Below, piece by piece: positions 52,922 through 64,000 of a stretch of 64,000 bases of DNA. Origin of the DNA: Lantana camara (lineage: Eukaryota > Streptophyta > Magnoliopsida > Lamiales > Verbenaceae); contig CM074858.1 of NCBI GenBank assembly GCA_037501455.1, positions 99,544,001 through 99,608,000 on the forward strand, read 5' to 3'. The notes beneath the pieces were generated by a model that was not told the DNA's origin, searched no databases, and saw only the letters and a list, made by a program, of their open reading frames with translations. The position numbers and the translations under genes are program-made. The stretch's first letter is position 1, and every line of letters starts with the position of its first letter.

Positions 52922-55306
52922 ACCCATTTTATCATAAAATATGAAAATGGAGTTGTTTCATGCTAGGAACTTCATTTAACAAGTTAGATGGAATTTCTTA
53001 CCCAAACACTTAAGTTAGCGGTATTCAATATGGCTAAGTATTTAACTACAATAGTTGTGTTTTGCACCATTCGTGCTTGGAACACCTTTCCAACACGTTG
53101 CATTATCATTTAGGTAGAAGTTGTATCCTTTCAATGATTTACAATCATCTATGTTTGATGCAACGGTTACATCAAAATATCCTTGTAATGATAAGATCTT
53201 TCTGGCTCTTTAAAGATATCCTCATTTCTTCTAAAGTACTCTGAGGGTATATTTCACGGCAGTCCATTGACCTTCTTCAAGGTCATATTAGATTCGGCCC
53301 ATTATACTTAGTGTTGTGCTATATCAAATCTAGTACATAACATTGCATACACTATGCACCCTTTCACCTAAAGGGGTTCCGGACATACTAACTTTCTTAA
53401 AGCTATCTTAGGACGCATACTCTTCAAAAGAGATGTTCCATTTGTCCATACTAAACTATTTTAGTATCGTGGTTATGTACTCATTTTGTGATAATCCATT
53501 TATTCTCTTAGATCTATCTCTATAAATCTCAATGTAGAGAATTTAGGATAGTCACTAAGATCTTTCAAGTAAAATTGTTTCCTAAACAAGATTTTGGTAA
53601 CTCTCATGTCATCTTTCGCATTCCTAATGAGAATGATGTCATATCTAAAGTACCAAAAGTTGAAACTAATGTCACTAACTTTCACAAGTATACTTTATTC
53701 GAATTCCATCTGTGTCAAACGATTTGACTACCTATGGAATCGAATCTTTTAACTCCTAGAAGCCTTTATCAATCTATAGATTGACTTAGGGGTTCGGATA
53801 CCTTATGCATACTCCCACTGAATATGAGATTCATAGAAATACCATATTTCAGTCTCTTTCAATCTCCTATTGAGGAAGACAGTTCTCACATTCATTTAAC
53901 ATATGTCATAGTCAGAATATGCAGATATGCTAAAAGATAAACCAAATGGATTTATGCATTTCAACCATCAAGAAGGTTGTAATACTTTCCATTTACTCCA
54001 AGCTTTCGCTTGTAGATCCATTTAGGTGGATCAACCAAGGTCCAAACTTGGTTTGAGTATATGAAATCCTTATTCGATTTTAAGGCTTGCTTACACTACT
54101 TAGATTCCAAATTTGACAATATCTCCTCTTTAAGTAATTCCTCAGCTATCTAGGGTTCTAAATGTGTCTTAAGATGAGGGCTTCACACGTGTACTTACTC
54201 TAAAATTTGGCTAAGTTTTATCAAATGTAATCGTTTCTTTTATATGTGGCGTGGGGTATTTATCCTCAAATTTCTTTGAGGTCTGTCTACTTGCCTTTCT
54301 TCTCTTATAGGAATAATTCCTTAAGAAAGGTACATTCCTTGAAACAAACAACTTTGTTCAAGAGAATTGCATAAACAATATTCTATACTTGAACTCATTT
54401 CAAGGTTACCTCCCACTATCCTCTTCACATAAGAGGATTACCCTAAATTCTTTGAAAGGAATAATTAGGGAATTATTGAATATCACATTTAATAGTGCAA
54501 TTAAAGAACTGATTTTGGAAGGTACTGGATTCAAAATCACTAACTGCATATTCTAGGGGTTTACTCCTAGAATGATTATAAGTCAGTAAAGCTAGCTATG
54601 GAACGAACCATGTCCTATAAGGTTTTCTTCCTTCATTCAAAAACACTAAGGTGTTTTTGAACTAGTTTACTGAGAGATAATTCTATTATCTGTAGGGTGA
54701 CTAAGGAATTAGTCACTAAGGTATTCAACATCTCGATCAAATTGAGTTATTCATAACTTATGACGACTTCGGTTCCTAACCTCCTTTTTGAAATTCTAAG
54801 AATTTCATATAAGTTTCGAGTTTGTACTTCATCAAGTACACTCATTCATAATGATTAAACTGATGATTGTATCCAGTGCTTACAGTGAGCAATAGATAAA
54901 TATCAGTATGGATCGAGATCCACTGTGTCTAGCACATTTCCACGTTTCACGTAAACGGGGTTTTGGGAACGTTTTCCCTTAAGACAGGATTTACAGGAAG
55001 TCAACTCTGTAGGTTCATTTTCGTAGAATGATCCTAAGATGTCTAACTCGCTAATCCTTTTGTATCTTAACGTGCCAAAGTTCTCTTGAAACTTTGTCAT
55101 CTTACTTACTTTTGTTATCTCGTTGTATGTTCAAAACATTAGTGCTTTGAGTTTTGCACAACGGATTATGCAAAGTTAACTCAAGATTTGTGATTCTATT
55201 CCTATTAGAATTACTAAACGGATAACCTATCAGAGTACTCAAACTCTTTGCAGTTCCCTTTCAAAGTCCTTATTTGCTACATTAGAAGCAAACGACAGAT
55301 CATAAT
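52922..55306 (-). pseudogene. Copia-2 pol remnant
   Basis: Reverse-strand Copia pol with many stops. Identifiable pieces are RNase H (52922-53260), RT (53500-53700, 'RNAKDDMRVTK') and the pre-integrase zinc region (54903-55100, 'ELTSCKSCLKGK'). It mirrors 1075-2949 and ends at the solo LTR's ATAAT site. Confidence 0.85.
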
Positions 55307-57260
55307 TGTTGGAAAACACGAATCAGAAAGCAGCGGAATTTAAAAAAATAATTTCCCAACAAAAGGATCTGGACTCGCAATCGTGTAACCAAATTCGTAG
55401 AGATAAGAAACTTACTTTTCTTTTATTCTTTCTCGAAGCGTTTCAAGCCACCCAAGAACGCTCTTCTCGCAGCTTGATCCCCTCTCCTTGGTAAAGCTCG
55501 AATCTTCAAACTTCTAACTTGAAGCTCTCTAGAGATAGTCCACCAACTTGACTACAATCTAACTAGTAAGGATGCTACTTCTATAGTTAGTGTTTAAGCT
55601 TAACCTAGGGTTTCGTTTATCTTGGAGAAAGGATGGTGTTCAACACATGAACCAAAAGAATTGACAATTAGCTCTAAGGGGAGCTCGAGCTCCCCTATTT
55701 ATAATAAAGGGAGGACCGAAAATCCTAGTCCTTATGGGCTAGGGTTTTGGTCTCTCTCTCCTATTACTTGATCATCAAGTAATTTTGACTTTGACTTTGA
55801 ATTCAAATTCAAATCCACTTTCGAGAGAGCTAAAAATATCCAAACTATTTTTGGATAATTTTATTCTTTATTTATTTAAAATAAATAACTTTTTTTATCT
55901 AATTAATTAATTCATAATTAATTAACTAGATTATTTTTCTCCAAAATAAGACTTTCTTTTTAATTCAAAATTAAACCAAAGTCTATTAAATAATTAATCA
56001 CATTAATTATTTAACACATAAATAAATATACACATATATTTACACACGTGTGAGACACGTGTCACAAGGACACGTGTCACTCACGTGAGCCACACGTGTG
56101 GTTCACACGTGTGGAACCCTATAGGCCCGATTAACTCGTTTAACCATTTTAAAGCCTCAACTCATGTAACCAAGTTGTTGTGTGTGACCCTCTAGGTTCT
56201 CAATTCAATTAGCAGTGACCCTAATTAATTAATTCACTAATTAATTAATCAGTCCACAGATTAAACGACCATAGTCTAGCAACAGGTGTTTAACCCCTAG
56301 CTGAATTGGAATGTTCGGATTCGACAGAACCTTTAAGTCATTGATTCATGTGAGATACAATCCTCCTACTTACTATCTCTCAACCAAGATCTAGGGCAAG
56401 GGAATAATCAGAACCCTAATAATCCGGTCTTAAAGCTAAGTGCATTTCATATCCATTTGATCTCAATCCAAGAAACCCTTTTCTTGATGTCTTGATCTAC
56501 TGCCTTAGCCAAGGACTCCATATGGCATATGAATGACTTACACAATAAGAGATCACCTTGCAAATGCAAGTATAGGTCCTTTCTTGATTCTCATTCACTT
56601 TCCTGAATCACTTGTGCAGCCCCAGCATAAGCCTTGAATCAGTTGTCTAAGGCGACACCCTTTAAAGCTTATACCTAAGACTACAGAGTTAACTCACAAA
56701 GTGACAAGGAACCTCAAGTCTTAAGGATCAATTAATCACATAAATGACTCGTGAGATATTTCCTAATCTGGAAGTTTTTATTTCCTGAAATAGAAACTTC
56801 CTTTCCCATTTAGGAATGTTCTCACACGGGGCACCTTAGTGAACTTACTTATTAAAGTAAGCACCCTCATGTATCATGCACGTATCAACTATACACTTTG
56901 CACCTCCATGAAACAAGGTGGTCCTTCTTAAGGGCGTGATCCCACAAGCAAGCCTTAGAGGAGTCAGGTTGACACTCCCACTGTCTGCAGGACTCATCGG
57001 CTTGGAGTATTTTACTAATCATGACTTATGTGATATAGGGCTCGTTTCATGAACCATTTCATCTAAATGGTAGAGTCCTAAAGTTATCAGGATTAGGGGA
57101 GTTCTCATACATGCACAGCTAAAGTAAACGCATACCAAACAAGAGCATATAAAGAAGTGTTGCCTCAATTCGTTATTTCATTCAAAGATTGTCTGTGATT
57201 ACAATAAGTAAAAGCACAAAGCGGATATACAATCGGCTTTCTAGGGCAGTACTCCTAACA
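55307..57260 (-). mobile_element. Solo Copia-1-family LTR
   Basis: 1954 bp, TGTTGGAAAACACG to CTCCTAACA, flanked by ATAAT (55302-55306 and 57261-57265). It is clearly related to the Copia-1 LTRs but has scattered substitutions and indels, so it is older. The 20-bp palindrome and the CACGTG cluster are kept. Confidence 0.95.
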
Positions 57261-57860
57261 ATAATCTCTAGTGTCTTTTGGGCGTGACCTTTTATTCGCT
57301 TATCCATTGGGTTGTAAGGGTTTCGTCTTGTTCAGGCCTTCAAGCCTTTAACTTGGTGGGTTTAGAAGAAGAATTAACCATCATAACCTTTTAGTCCTTT
57401 TTAAGGATGCTTTCAACCATGATCAACTAAATGATTAACTATGCTACAGTGGCATCATTTTGGTTGAGTATTAAAAGAGTTAAGTGATTGTGGGAGCAAT
57501 GTGAGCAATTAGTGCAATTGAGAACTCTATTTCAATTAAATGACCGTGGCTACAAGGTCATCAAATAGGACCTTTTACTCCACGATCGTGCACTTGTTTC
57601 CTCATTTGGAGTATGGAGCAATTCCATAATGTTATACCTTGTAACATTTTTATGAGGTGGTTCAATTCCTCTTAAGTGGTTTGGAAAAATCCATTCACCT
57701 TAGATTGCTTCTCTTTTGGCCCGGGTCGAATTTTCACATATAAGTGAAAATCTCGCCCTATAGAGAACACTTTTCTCTTCCGGAATCTAAAACAAATTTT
57801 AGGATCCAAAGCCAATTAGAGTTAGTTAGGACTTAATCAACTTGTTTGACTTAAGGATGG
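57261..57860 (-). pseudogene. Copia-2 gag remnant
   Basis: Aligns in order with Copia-1 gag (12600-13355): Lys-rich/zinc region near 57300-57400, capsid region to 57700 and the start region near 57860. Many stops and indels. Confidence 0.75.
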
Positions 57861-60008
57861 ATACGAATGGGTTTGCATTTCATATTGTAGAGAATCACAG
57901 AACTACAGCCTAAATGCTAAGCAGAGAAAGTGTGAGCATGTTGAATAATAACGTAAAAGATCTCAAACAAGTTGAATAATACATAGGATTTAGGTCTTTT
58001 ATCGTATGTAGCTCCCACTGTTTTTAAAAGATCTCAAAATCCCAACGATCTTAGAGGAAACTTGTTTTCTCAATGGGTACTAAGATCCCAAGCACTTTAT
58101 CTTGGACCCACGACTCGTGGACATCCTTAATAAAGCCTTATGTAGGTAAGACTTGTCAATTCCATCTCTATGGAACTCTCAGTAATATTTTTGCATCACC
58201 CATCTTTCAATATGGACCCACGACATGTGCGATATTCATATTTACTTAGGCGTTAAGCAAGACCCATCAATCATAAGATCTTAATTAAACTTAATTCGAA
58301 ATGACCCACGACTCGCGGACATCGCCCATTCCAAAATAACCATGAAATATTATTTTACATAAAGTAATTAATCAGTAAACTAAGAACTAATAGGTTTCAC
58401 ATAGCCACCCCACGACTCATGGACAACAACTAGCTCCCCTATTAAACTTAAATCCTATTGATGGAATTCTAGGAATTTAATTTAAAGTTCTCACTTTATA
58501 CAAAATACCTATTTTTCGAAATTTCTTAATATTTATGGGATTTTCGAATACTGGAGAGTTGTCCAGTTTTGACCTCACCAACATGTACAGTTATCCATTT
58601 TAATTAGTCTTGTTTAATGCAGTTTCACATAAATGCATTTCACACAAGCAATTAGCAGATAACATGTCCTAGCATAATACTAATATGAGATGATCATGGG
58701 TTTTTCCTATCTTATTCGTGATATGTGGGAGTCACTCGACAACCACAAGTTCTAACATACATGCCACATAAAACAGTTTAAATCACATAAGAGAATTGGA
58801 AATAAAACGATGCCCTATCTATTACAATAATAGAAACCCTCCTAACATTTTGAGGGGTCTTCACTTCATGGCCTCCTTGTTACTTTATTGTGTGGATCCA
58901 TCATACTCCATGGGTGCAAATCTCCAAAGTAAAATAAAAACCTCACTTTCTAAAATCTACACTCTTTGCATAAAATAATATGGCTCAATCTTCATATTGG
59001 CCATAGACAAATACACGGGGCATACCTCGGTCTCAAAAACAGTAATATGGAAAGCCACATAATAAACACATAACAGTACGTAGATAAGTGGGGCACCAAC
59101 CCCAATTGAAAAACGCAACTATGGGGCTCCAACCCCAAATTTAAATCATCTATGTGCATAAATTAAAATATTCACAAGACTAACTCATGATCACCTAATA
59201 TTCTAAACTTGCAAGAATTTAAATTTACCAATAAATTTAAAATTCTTTTTAACTTTAAGTACTACTAACTTAAAGTAATTTGAAAAACAGTTCCTTGTTC
59301 AAGAATATATTCATAATCAAAAGCTCAAATCTGAGAAAATTCAAGTTAATTCAATATTAAAAATTTTATGAAATTATTATTTCAAAAACAATAACATTAA
59401 TTTTCCTAAATAATTAAATCTGACATTAATTCCCAAAATTCCCAAATTTATAGTTTTATTTCAAAAATAAAATATTTTGAGTAAAAAGTAATTATAAAAT
59501 AATATTAAAATAAAATTTGGGGCCAAAAACACTAAAACTCGCATCCAGAGGCGTCCGCCCGCATGCGTGCGCACATGGCGCGCGGAGCAGGGCTGCTGTG
59601 CGCGGCTGATGGGACTGGGCAGCCTCCTGTTGCTCGGTTGTGCCCGACGCACACGTCGCGCTGTTTTCGGCCCTCAACACTACCTTTTCGCATGCGGCGA
59701 CGATGAGCGACGAACTCGCTTGGTCCTGGTCGTCTCGCATCAATTTTCGTGCAAAAATTCAGAAAAAATTTTATTTAAATTTGGGAATTAAAATCATGAT
59801 TTTAATAAATCTAAAATTTAAAACGAATCTAATAAATTTTCAGAAAACCTTTTTCTCAAATTTTTCAGGAAACCTCTCAGATTCAAAAACTCAGATTACA
59901 AAACAAATTCAAGAATACTTAACTCTAACTCAGATTCAAGAATTTCTCAAAATTCAAACCATTAAGATAGATTAGAAATAGACCTTGCAAGGTGTCTCCG
60001 ATACCACT
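57861..60008 (-). other. Copia-2 leader and primer site
   Basis: Untranslated leader with four copies of the CCCACGACTCGYGGACA-type motif (about 58106, 58216, 58304, 58407) and a short GC-rich block (about 59520-59750). The primer site at about 59993-60006 is mutated (TGGTATCGGAGA on the minus strand). Confidence 0.7.
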
Positions 60009-62140
60009 TGTTGGGAAAAACACGATTAAAAGTGCAGAGAAATTTTAAAATTTTTTCCAAAAAATAAGATCGAACTTGCAATTTCTATTTCCAATTTTAA
60101 GGATTCAAAAACTTACAAGAATCGATGCTTTCTTGACACGTTTTGAGCCGTCCTTAAACGCGCTTCATGCGGTAATGGCGTCTCATCCCTCGAAATGATT
60201 CTTTCTACTAGATTCCACGATAGGTCTCCTCTAGAGTAATAATCCACACCAGTCCTAGATTCAAATCATGTGAGTGAGCATGCTAGTACTATGACATGTG
60301 TAAAGAAAGAAACAAAACGAGAAGAAAGAGAGCAAGAGAATTCTCCCAAATTTTGAAGCCATGTAGATTGGGCGTGATCCCTCTTCACGCATGAGTGAAA
60401 AAATAGAACCCCTTAGCCTGTATATAGGGCTAGGGTTTCGAACCCCTCAAGTCTAGTTGGAATCGAATTTCAACTTTGACTTTTCTTCTATTTCCTTTCT
60501 CTCCAAGTAATAAAAGTCTTATTCAAAATAAGATATCTATTCCTTCTAGAAAAGAGCTCCTAATCAAACTAGGAATATTTAATTAGTCTAATTAAATATC
60601 TTATTCTAATAATATTTATTCTAATCACATTAGAATTAATATCTACTAGAATAATAAATAGAAGATATTTAGTATTTATTTATTTATTTATTCTAATCAA
60701 ATTAGAACAACTAAATAATTAAATACTTAAATACTTAGAATTAATTCTCTCAATTAATTCCATGAAGGGCTTTAGAATTAATTCTTAATTAATTCTAACG
60801 GGTTAAAATTAATTCTCTAATTAATTTTATTTGGTTTCATAATTAATTCTCTTAATTAATTATATTAGGGATTTTATAATTAATTCTCCTAATTAATTAT
60901 ATTTGGGCTTTATAATTAATTCTCCAATTAATCAACACATGGTCCAATTTCTCAATTGGACCACACGCCCAACTCGAGCTCACGTGCCAGACGTGAACAT
61001 TACATGTGTGGTCTCGTTTCGATCAACTATTTGATCTTTCCTTCAATACCCTTTGAATCTAGGCTTTGTGTGTGACCCCCCCTAGGTTCATTTTCAATTA
61101 ACAGTGAGACTAATACGCTTTATTAGTTCACAGATCACACGACCATAGTCTAGCAGCAGGTGTGTGACCCCTACCCGAACAATGAATGTATATTCGAAAG
61201 AACCTTACAGTTAATGACAACTGTGAGGTATGATCCTCCTACCGTCCATCTTTATTAAGATCTAAGGCATGGGAATAATGAGAGACCCACTAATCTCAAC
61301 CATAAAGTTAAGTTCGTTTCATATCCATTTGATCTCAATCCAAGAAACCCTTTTCTTGATGTCTTGATCCACTACCTCGGCCGAGGGTTTAGGATGGCAT
61401 ATGAACGACTTATGTAATAAGAGATCTTCTTGCATTAAAGCAAGTATAGGTCCTTTGTTGATTCTCATATGCTTCTATGTGCCACTTGTGCAGCCCCAAC
61501 ATAAGCATTGAATCAATTGTCTCATGAGATATCCTTTAAAGCTTATACCAAAGACTACAGAGTTAGCCACAAAGTATCAATGGAATCTCAAATCAAAGGA
61601 TTACTTTACTCACGCCATTGACCTGTGAGATATTCCCTAATCTGGAAGTTTCCACTTCCTGAAGTGGAAACTTCCTTTCCCATTTAGGAATCTTCTCACG
61701 CGGGATACCTCAGTGTACCCGTTCTAATAACGAGCACCCTCATGTATTGCGTACACATCAACTTATGCACTTTACACCCCATGAAACAGGATGATCCTTC
61801 TTAAGGACGCAATCCCACGAGCAAGTCTCAATCGAGCCTAATCAACACTCCCACTGTTTGTTGGACTCATCGACTTGGAGCGGTTTCTAATCCGGCTTTG
61901 AGTTAGGGCTTGTTTCATGTGTCATTCACCTAATGACAAAGCCCCTTACACCTTATGGATTAGGGAGTTCTAATACATGCGCAGCACGTAATGGAAATAC
62001 ATAAAACACGTATTGGCATATAAAGAAGTGTTTGCCTATGATAATAATTAATCATATATTATTCAAAGATTGTCTGTGATATTCGGAAATCCCCAAAGCA
62101 GACTACATAGAATCAACTTTCTAGGGTACTATTCCCAACA
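60009..62140 (-). repeat. Copia-2 5' LTR
   Basis: 2132 bp, TGTTGGGAAAAACACG...ATTCCCAACA, followed by the target repeat TGTTC. Diverged from 40451-42566 at many bases. Confidence 0.9.
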
Positions 62141-62581
62141 TGTTCGTGCCATGTATGCATATTGTACCTTCAACTACCGCGGCGGGATCTACATCCGCAT
62201 CTTGCTCCTTTCTGTTCTGAGTATAAGCACGGGCTCGGATAAGTGGCCTCTGACCCCTGGTAGGCTGATCACGATGATCCGGACATCGATCTACCATATG
62301 CTCGGTGCTCCCACAAATAAGGCATAAACCCAATCGCCTTCTACAATTATCATAATTATGCGTAGGTTGGCCACAGAAGGTACACTTGGGCTTCTCAGGA
62401 GGTGGTGGCAAAGCAGGTGCAGGTGGAGCTTTTTGAACCGGTCCTGTAGGTCGGGACTTCTTCCAAGGACCTTTCGCAGATAGTGGAGCTGTGTAAGAAA
62501 TAGGCCTCTTGCCGACGGTAGAACCCAATCCCGAACCTGAACCCGAAGCCTATCCAGAACGGTAGGTAGATATCCTTGCAT
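62141..62581 (-). pseudogene. Outer Gypsy gag end and protease start
   Basis: Two CCHC knuckles (CTFCGQPTHNYDNC and CLICGSTEHMVDRC) behind a Pro/Ala-rich linker. The frame reaches 'CIHGTN' just before the Copia-2 insertion, and the sequence picks up again at 40445. Confidence 0.85.
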
Positions 62582-63327
62582 TTATGGCATCCTCAACCTT
62601 TAAAGCCTTCGAAGTAGCTTTTACACAGTTGCTCGTATTGACTGCTTCAATTGCTGCTTGAATATCCAGTCTAAGTCCCTTGATAAACTACATCGCCTTA
62701 TGAAAATCATCACTCGCGAGATAACCTTTCAAACTCGGATATATTCTCTGAAACAGATCTCCCTCCTTGCTTTAATTCAGTGAATTCCTTCAATCTGCAA
62801 GTGCGGGATGATGGAGGAATATACTTGTTCCATAATTCCCGAGCAAATACATCCCAAGTAATCTCCTCACCGGCGGAATCCAAAATAATTCTAACACTCT
62901 CCCACCAGGAGTAAGCCTATCCCTGGATCAATGAAATGATGCATCTGGCCTTCTCTTGAGAGTCACTAGGAATGAACTCCCAAATCCTCTCCACTTCCTT
63001 CAACCACTGCTCCACCTGTATATCAGTGCCTTTGAAAAATTTTGGAGGGTGCTGGTTTTGAAATTCCCTGAATATAGTAGAAATATGTGCTCCCGGTTGC
63101 ACTGGTGGAACTAATGGTGCTGGAGGAACATAATCTCTCAGCCTCTGATTGATAAGTTGAACCATTGCATTAAGAAAATCCTGAGGTTGAGCTTGAGGGA
63201 GTGGAAGTACGGTCTCGGTGATGTAGCCTATGACCCGGAGAATGCTCACGACGAGGTCTACCACGAGGCATCTTGTAGATAATACATTGAATATGAATGT
63301 TGAGTTAATAGATGCAAATGAATGCAA
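62582..63327 (-). pseudogene. Outer Gypsy gag, N-terminal part
   Basis: Gag core 'PKFFKGTDIQVEQWLKEVER' and 'QEKARCIISLIQG' at 62917-63327, then broken sequence to the zinc-knuckle frame. The true N terminus is altered relative to the nested copy, and no His run is visible. Confidence 0.75.
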
Positions 63328-63469
63328 TTAAAATTCCATAATACGATTAAGTCACATAATTCAAATAGTTTCAAGTTAGAATGCAAGATTCTCACGTTGG
63401 AAAATAATTTCCTATGCTATACGACCTAGAATCACAAGACACGACACTAGAACCCCGGTTTTGCAACCA

Positions 63470-63482
63470 GGCTCTGATACCA
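63470..63482 (-). other. Outer Gypsy primer-binding site
   Basis: The minus strand reads TGGTATCAGAGCC, an exact initiator Met-tRNA match, 8 bp inside the LTR boundary at 63491. Confidence 0.9.
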
Positions 63483-63490
63483 CTTTAGGA

Positions 63491-64000
63491 TGTAGCACCC
63501 GATACGTCAGGCTGCTACATCCCCCGCACTATAGTTCAGTCCACATACGAAATGGAGAATCCGTATATAAACCAAACGTATAGCGAACGGGAGATAATAA
63601 AAAAACAAACCTAGCTAGGTGGAACTAACCCTGGAACCAATTATACATATGCAAAACAATATAAGTGGAAGCATAATAGATACCATCGATCATCAAATAT
63701 ATACAATCTCCAAAAGTAATATAAGTATGATAGCAATATCCAATATGCATCAATAATGAAAATGGTCTATGCTAGACACGAATGAGAGACTCAACCAGAC
63801 TCTAATTCCCGCTTAGCACGCACCTGCAAAAGACTGAAAGGTGGAGGCATCAGTCTATGGAAGACTGAATGAGGGGTATAATAAATATAAGCGCAGTTAA
63901 CATGCAAATCATAATCTCGGGTAAAGTTTTATAAAGAAAGCAATATAAGTTCAACATCAAAATAAACATCGCCCGAGATTACAACTATCAATTTAACAAT
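63491..64000 (-). mobile_element. Outer Gypsy 5' LTR, cut by window end
   Basis: Starts TGTAGCACCCGATACG and shows the family blocks 'CATCCCCCGCACTATAG' and 'AATTCCCGC'. It continues beyond the window. Confidence 0.9.

Larger units (their letters stand above)
40451..62140 (-). mobile_element. Copia-2 element, degenerate, with two nested insertions
   Basis: LTRs at 40451-42566 and 60009-62140, both starting TGTTGGGAAAAACACG and ending CAACA. They are flanked by the target duplication TGTTC (40446-40450 and 62141-62145), which joins two halves of the outer Gypsy element. The internal region (42567-60008) lost its reading frames and was entered by a Gypsy element (42802-52921) and a solo Copia-1 LTR (55307-57260). 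Confidence 0.95.

Overview
This is repeat-dense, AT-rich DNA of a flowering plant, probably a eudicot, with no recognisable host gene. Nearly everything is LTR retrotransposon sequence (Copia and Ty3/Gypsy) in nested layers, plus one apparently complete integrated plant pararetrovirus (family Caulimoviridae). Plant origin is inferred from the caulimovirid, the chromodomain Gypsy elements and initiator-Met-tRNA primer sites. The species cannot be told from the window.

Left block (1-22.6 kb). A Tat-like LTR element (about 18.4-22.5 kb) was entered by an old Copia element ('Copia-2', + strand, ending at 18380). The Copia-2 3' LTR was then split by a solo Gypsy LTR (4117-7243) and by a young full-length Copia element ('Copia-1', 7534-17610, - strand). 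Copia-1 has two 1940-bp LTRs and an ATATC target duplication. A second solo Gypsy LTR (19266-21993, duplication GCATC) sits in the Tat-like LTR, and the 3' end of another Gypsy LTR opens the window.

Middle block (22.8-32.0 kb). A caulimovirid provirus lies on the + strand, about 9.12 kb between two copies of a 30-bp direct repeat. It carries small ORFs, a Met-tRNA primer site, then a run of abutting or overlapping ORFs: three small ORFs, a coiled-coil protein, coat protein, movement protein fused to an aspartic protease, and protease-RT-RNase H. After that come a 104-bp duplicated spacer, a transactivator/viroplasmin ORF, an as-1/TATA promoter and a poly(A) signal. No stop codon interrupts the major ORFs. 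The unusual point is a second retropepsin-like protease domain, fused behind the movement protein in addition to the one in Pol.

Spacer (32.0-35.4 kb). It holds a LINE 3' end with poly(A), a 397-bp MITE, a five-unit 50-bp hairpin array and a 172-bp tandem repeat.

Right block (35.4-64 kb). An outer Tekay-like chromodomain Gypsy element (- strand, running off the window) was split by a second Copia-2 copy (40451-62140, duplication TGTTC). That copy was itself entered by a complete Gypsy element (42802-52921, duplication ACCCA) and by a solo Copia-1 LTR (55307-57260, duplication ATAAT). All Gypsy coding regions are broken.

Across the Gypsy LTRs, one site carries arrays of short palindromes whose sequence differs completely from LTR to LTR while the layout is kept. 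With the double-protease virus, this is the most interesting pattern in the window.
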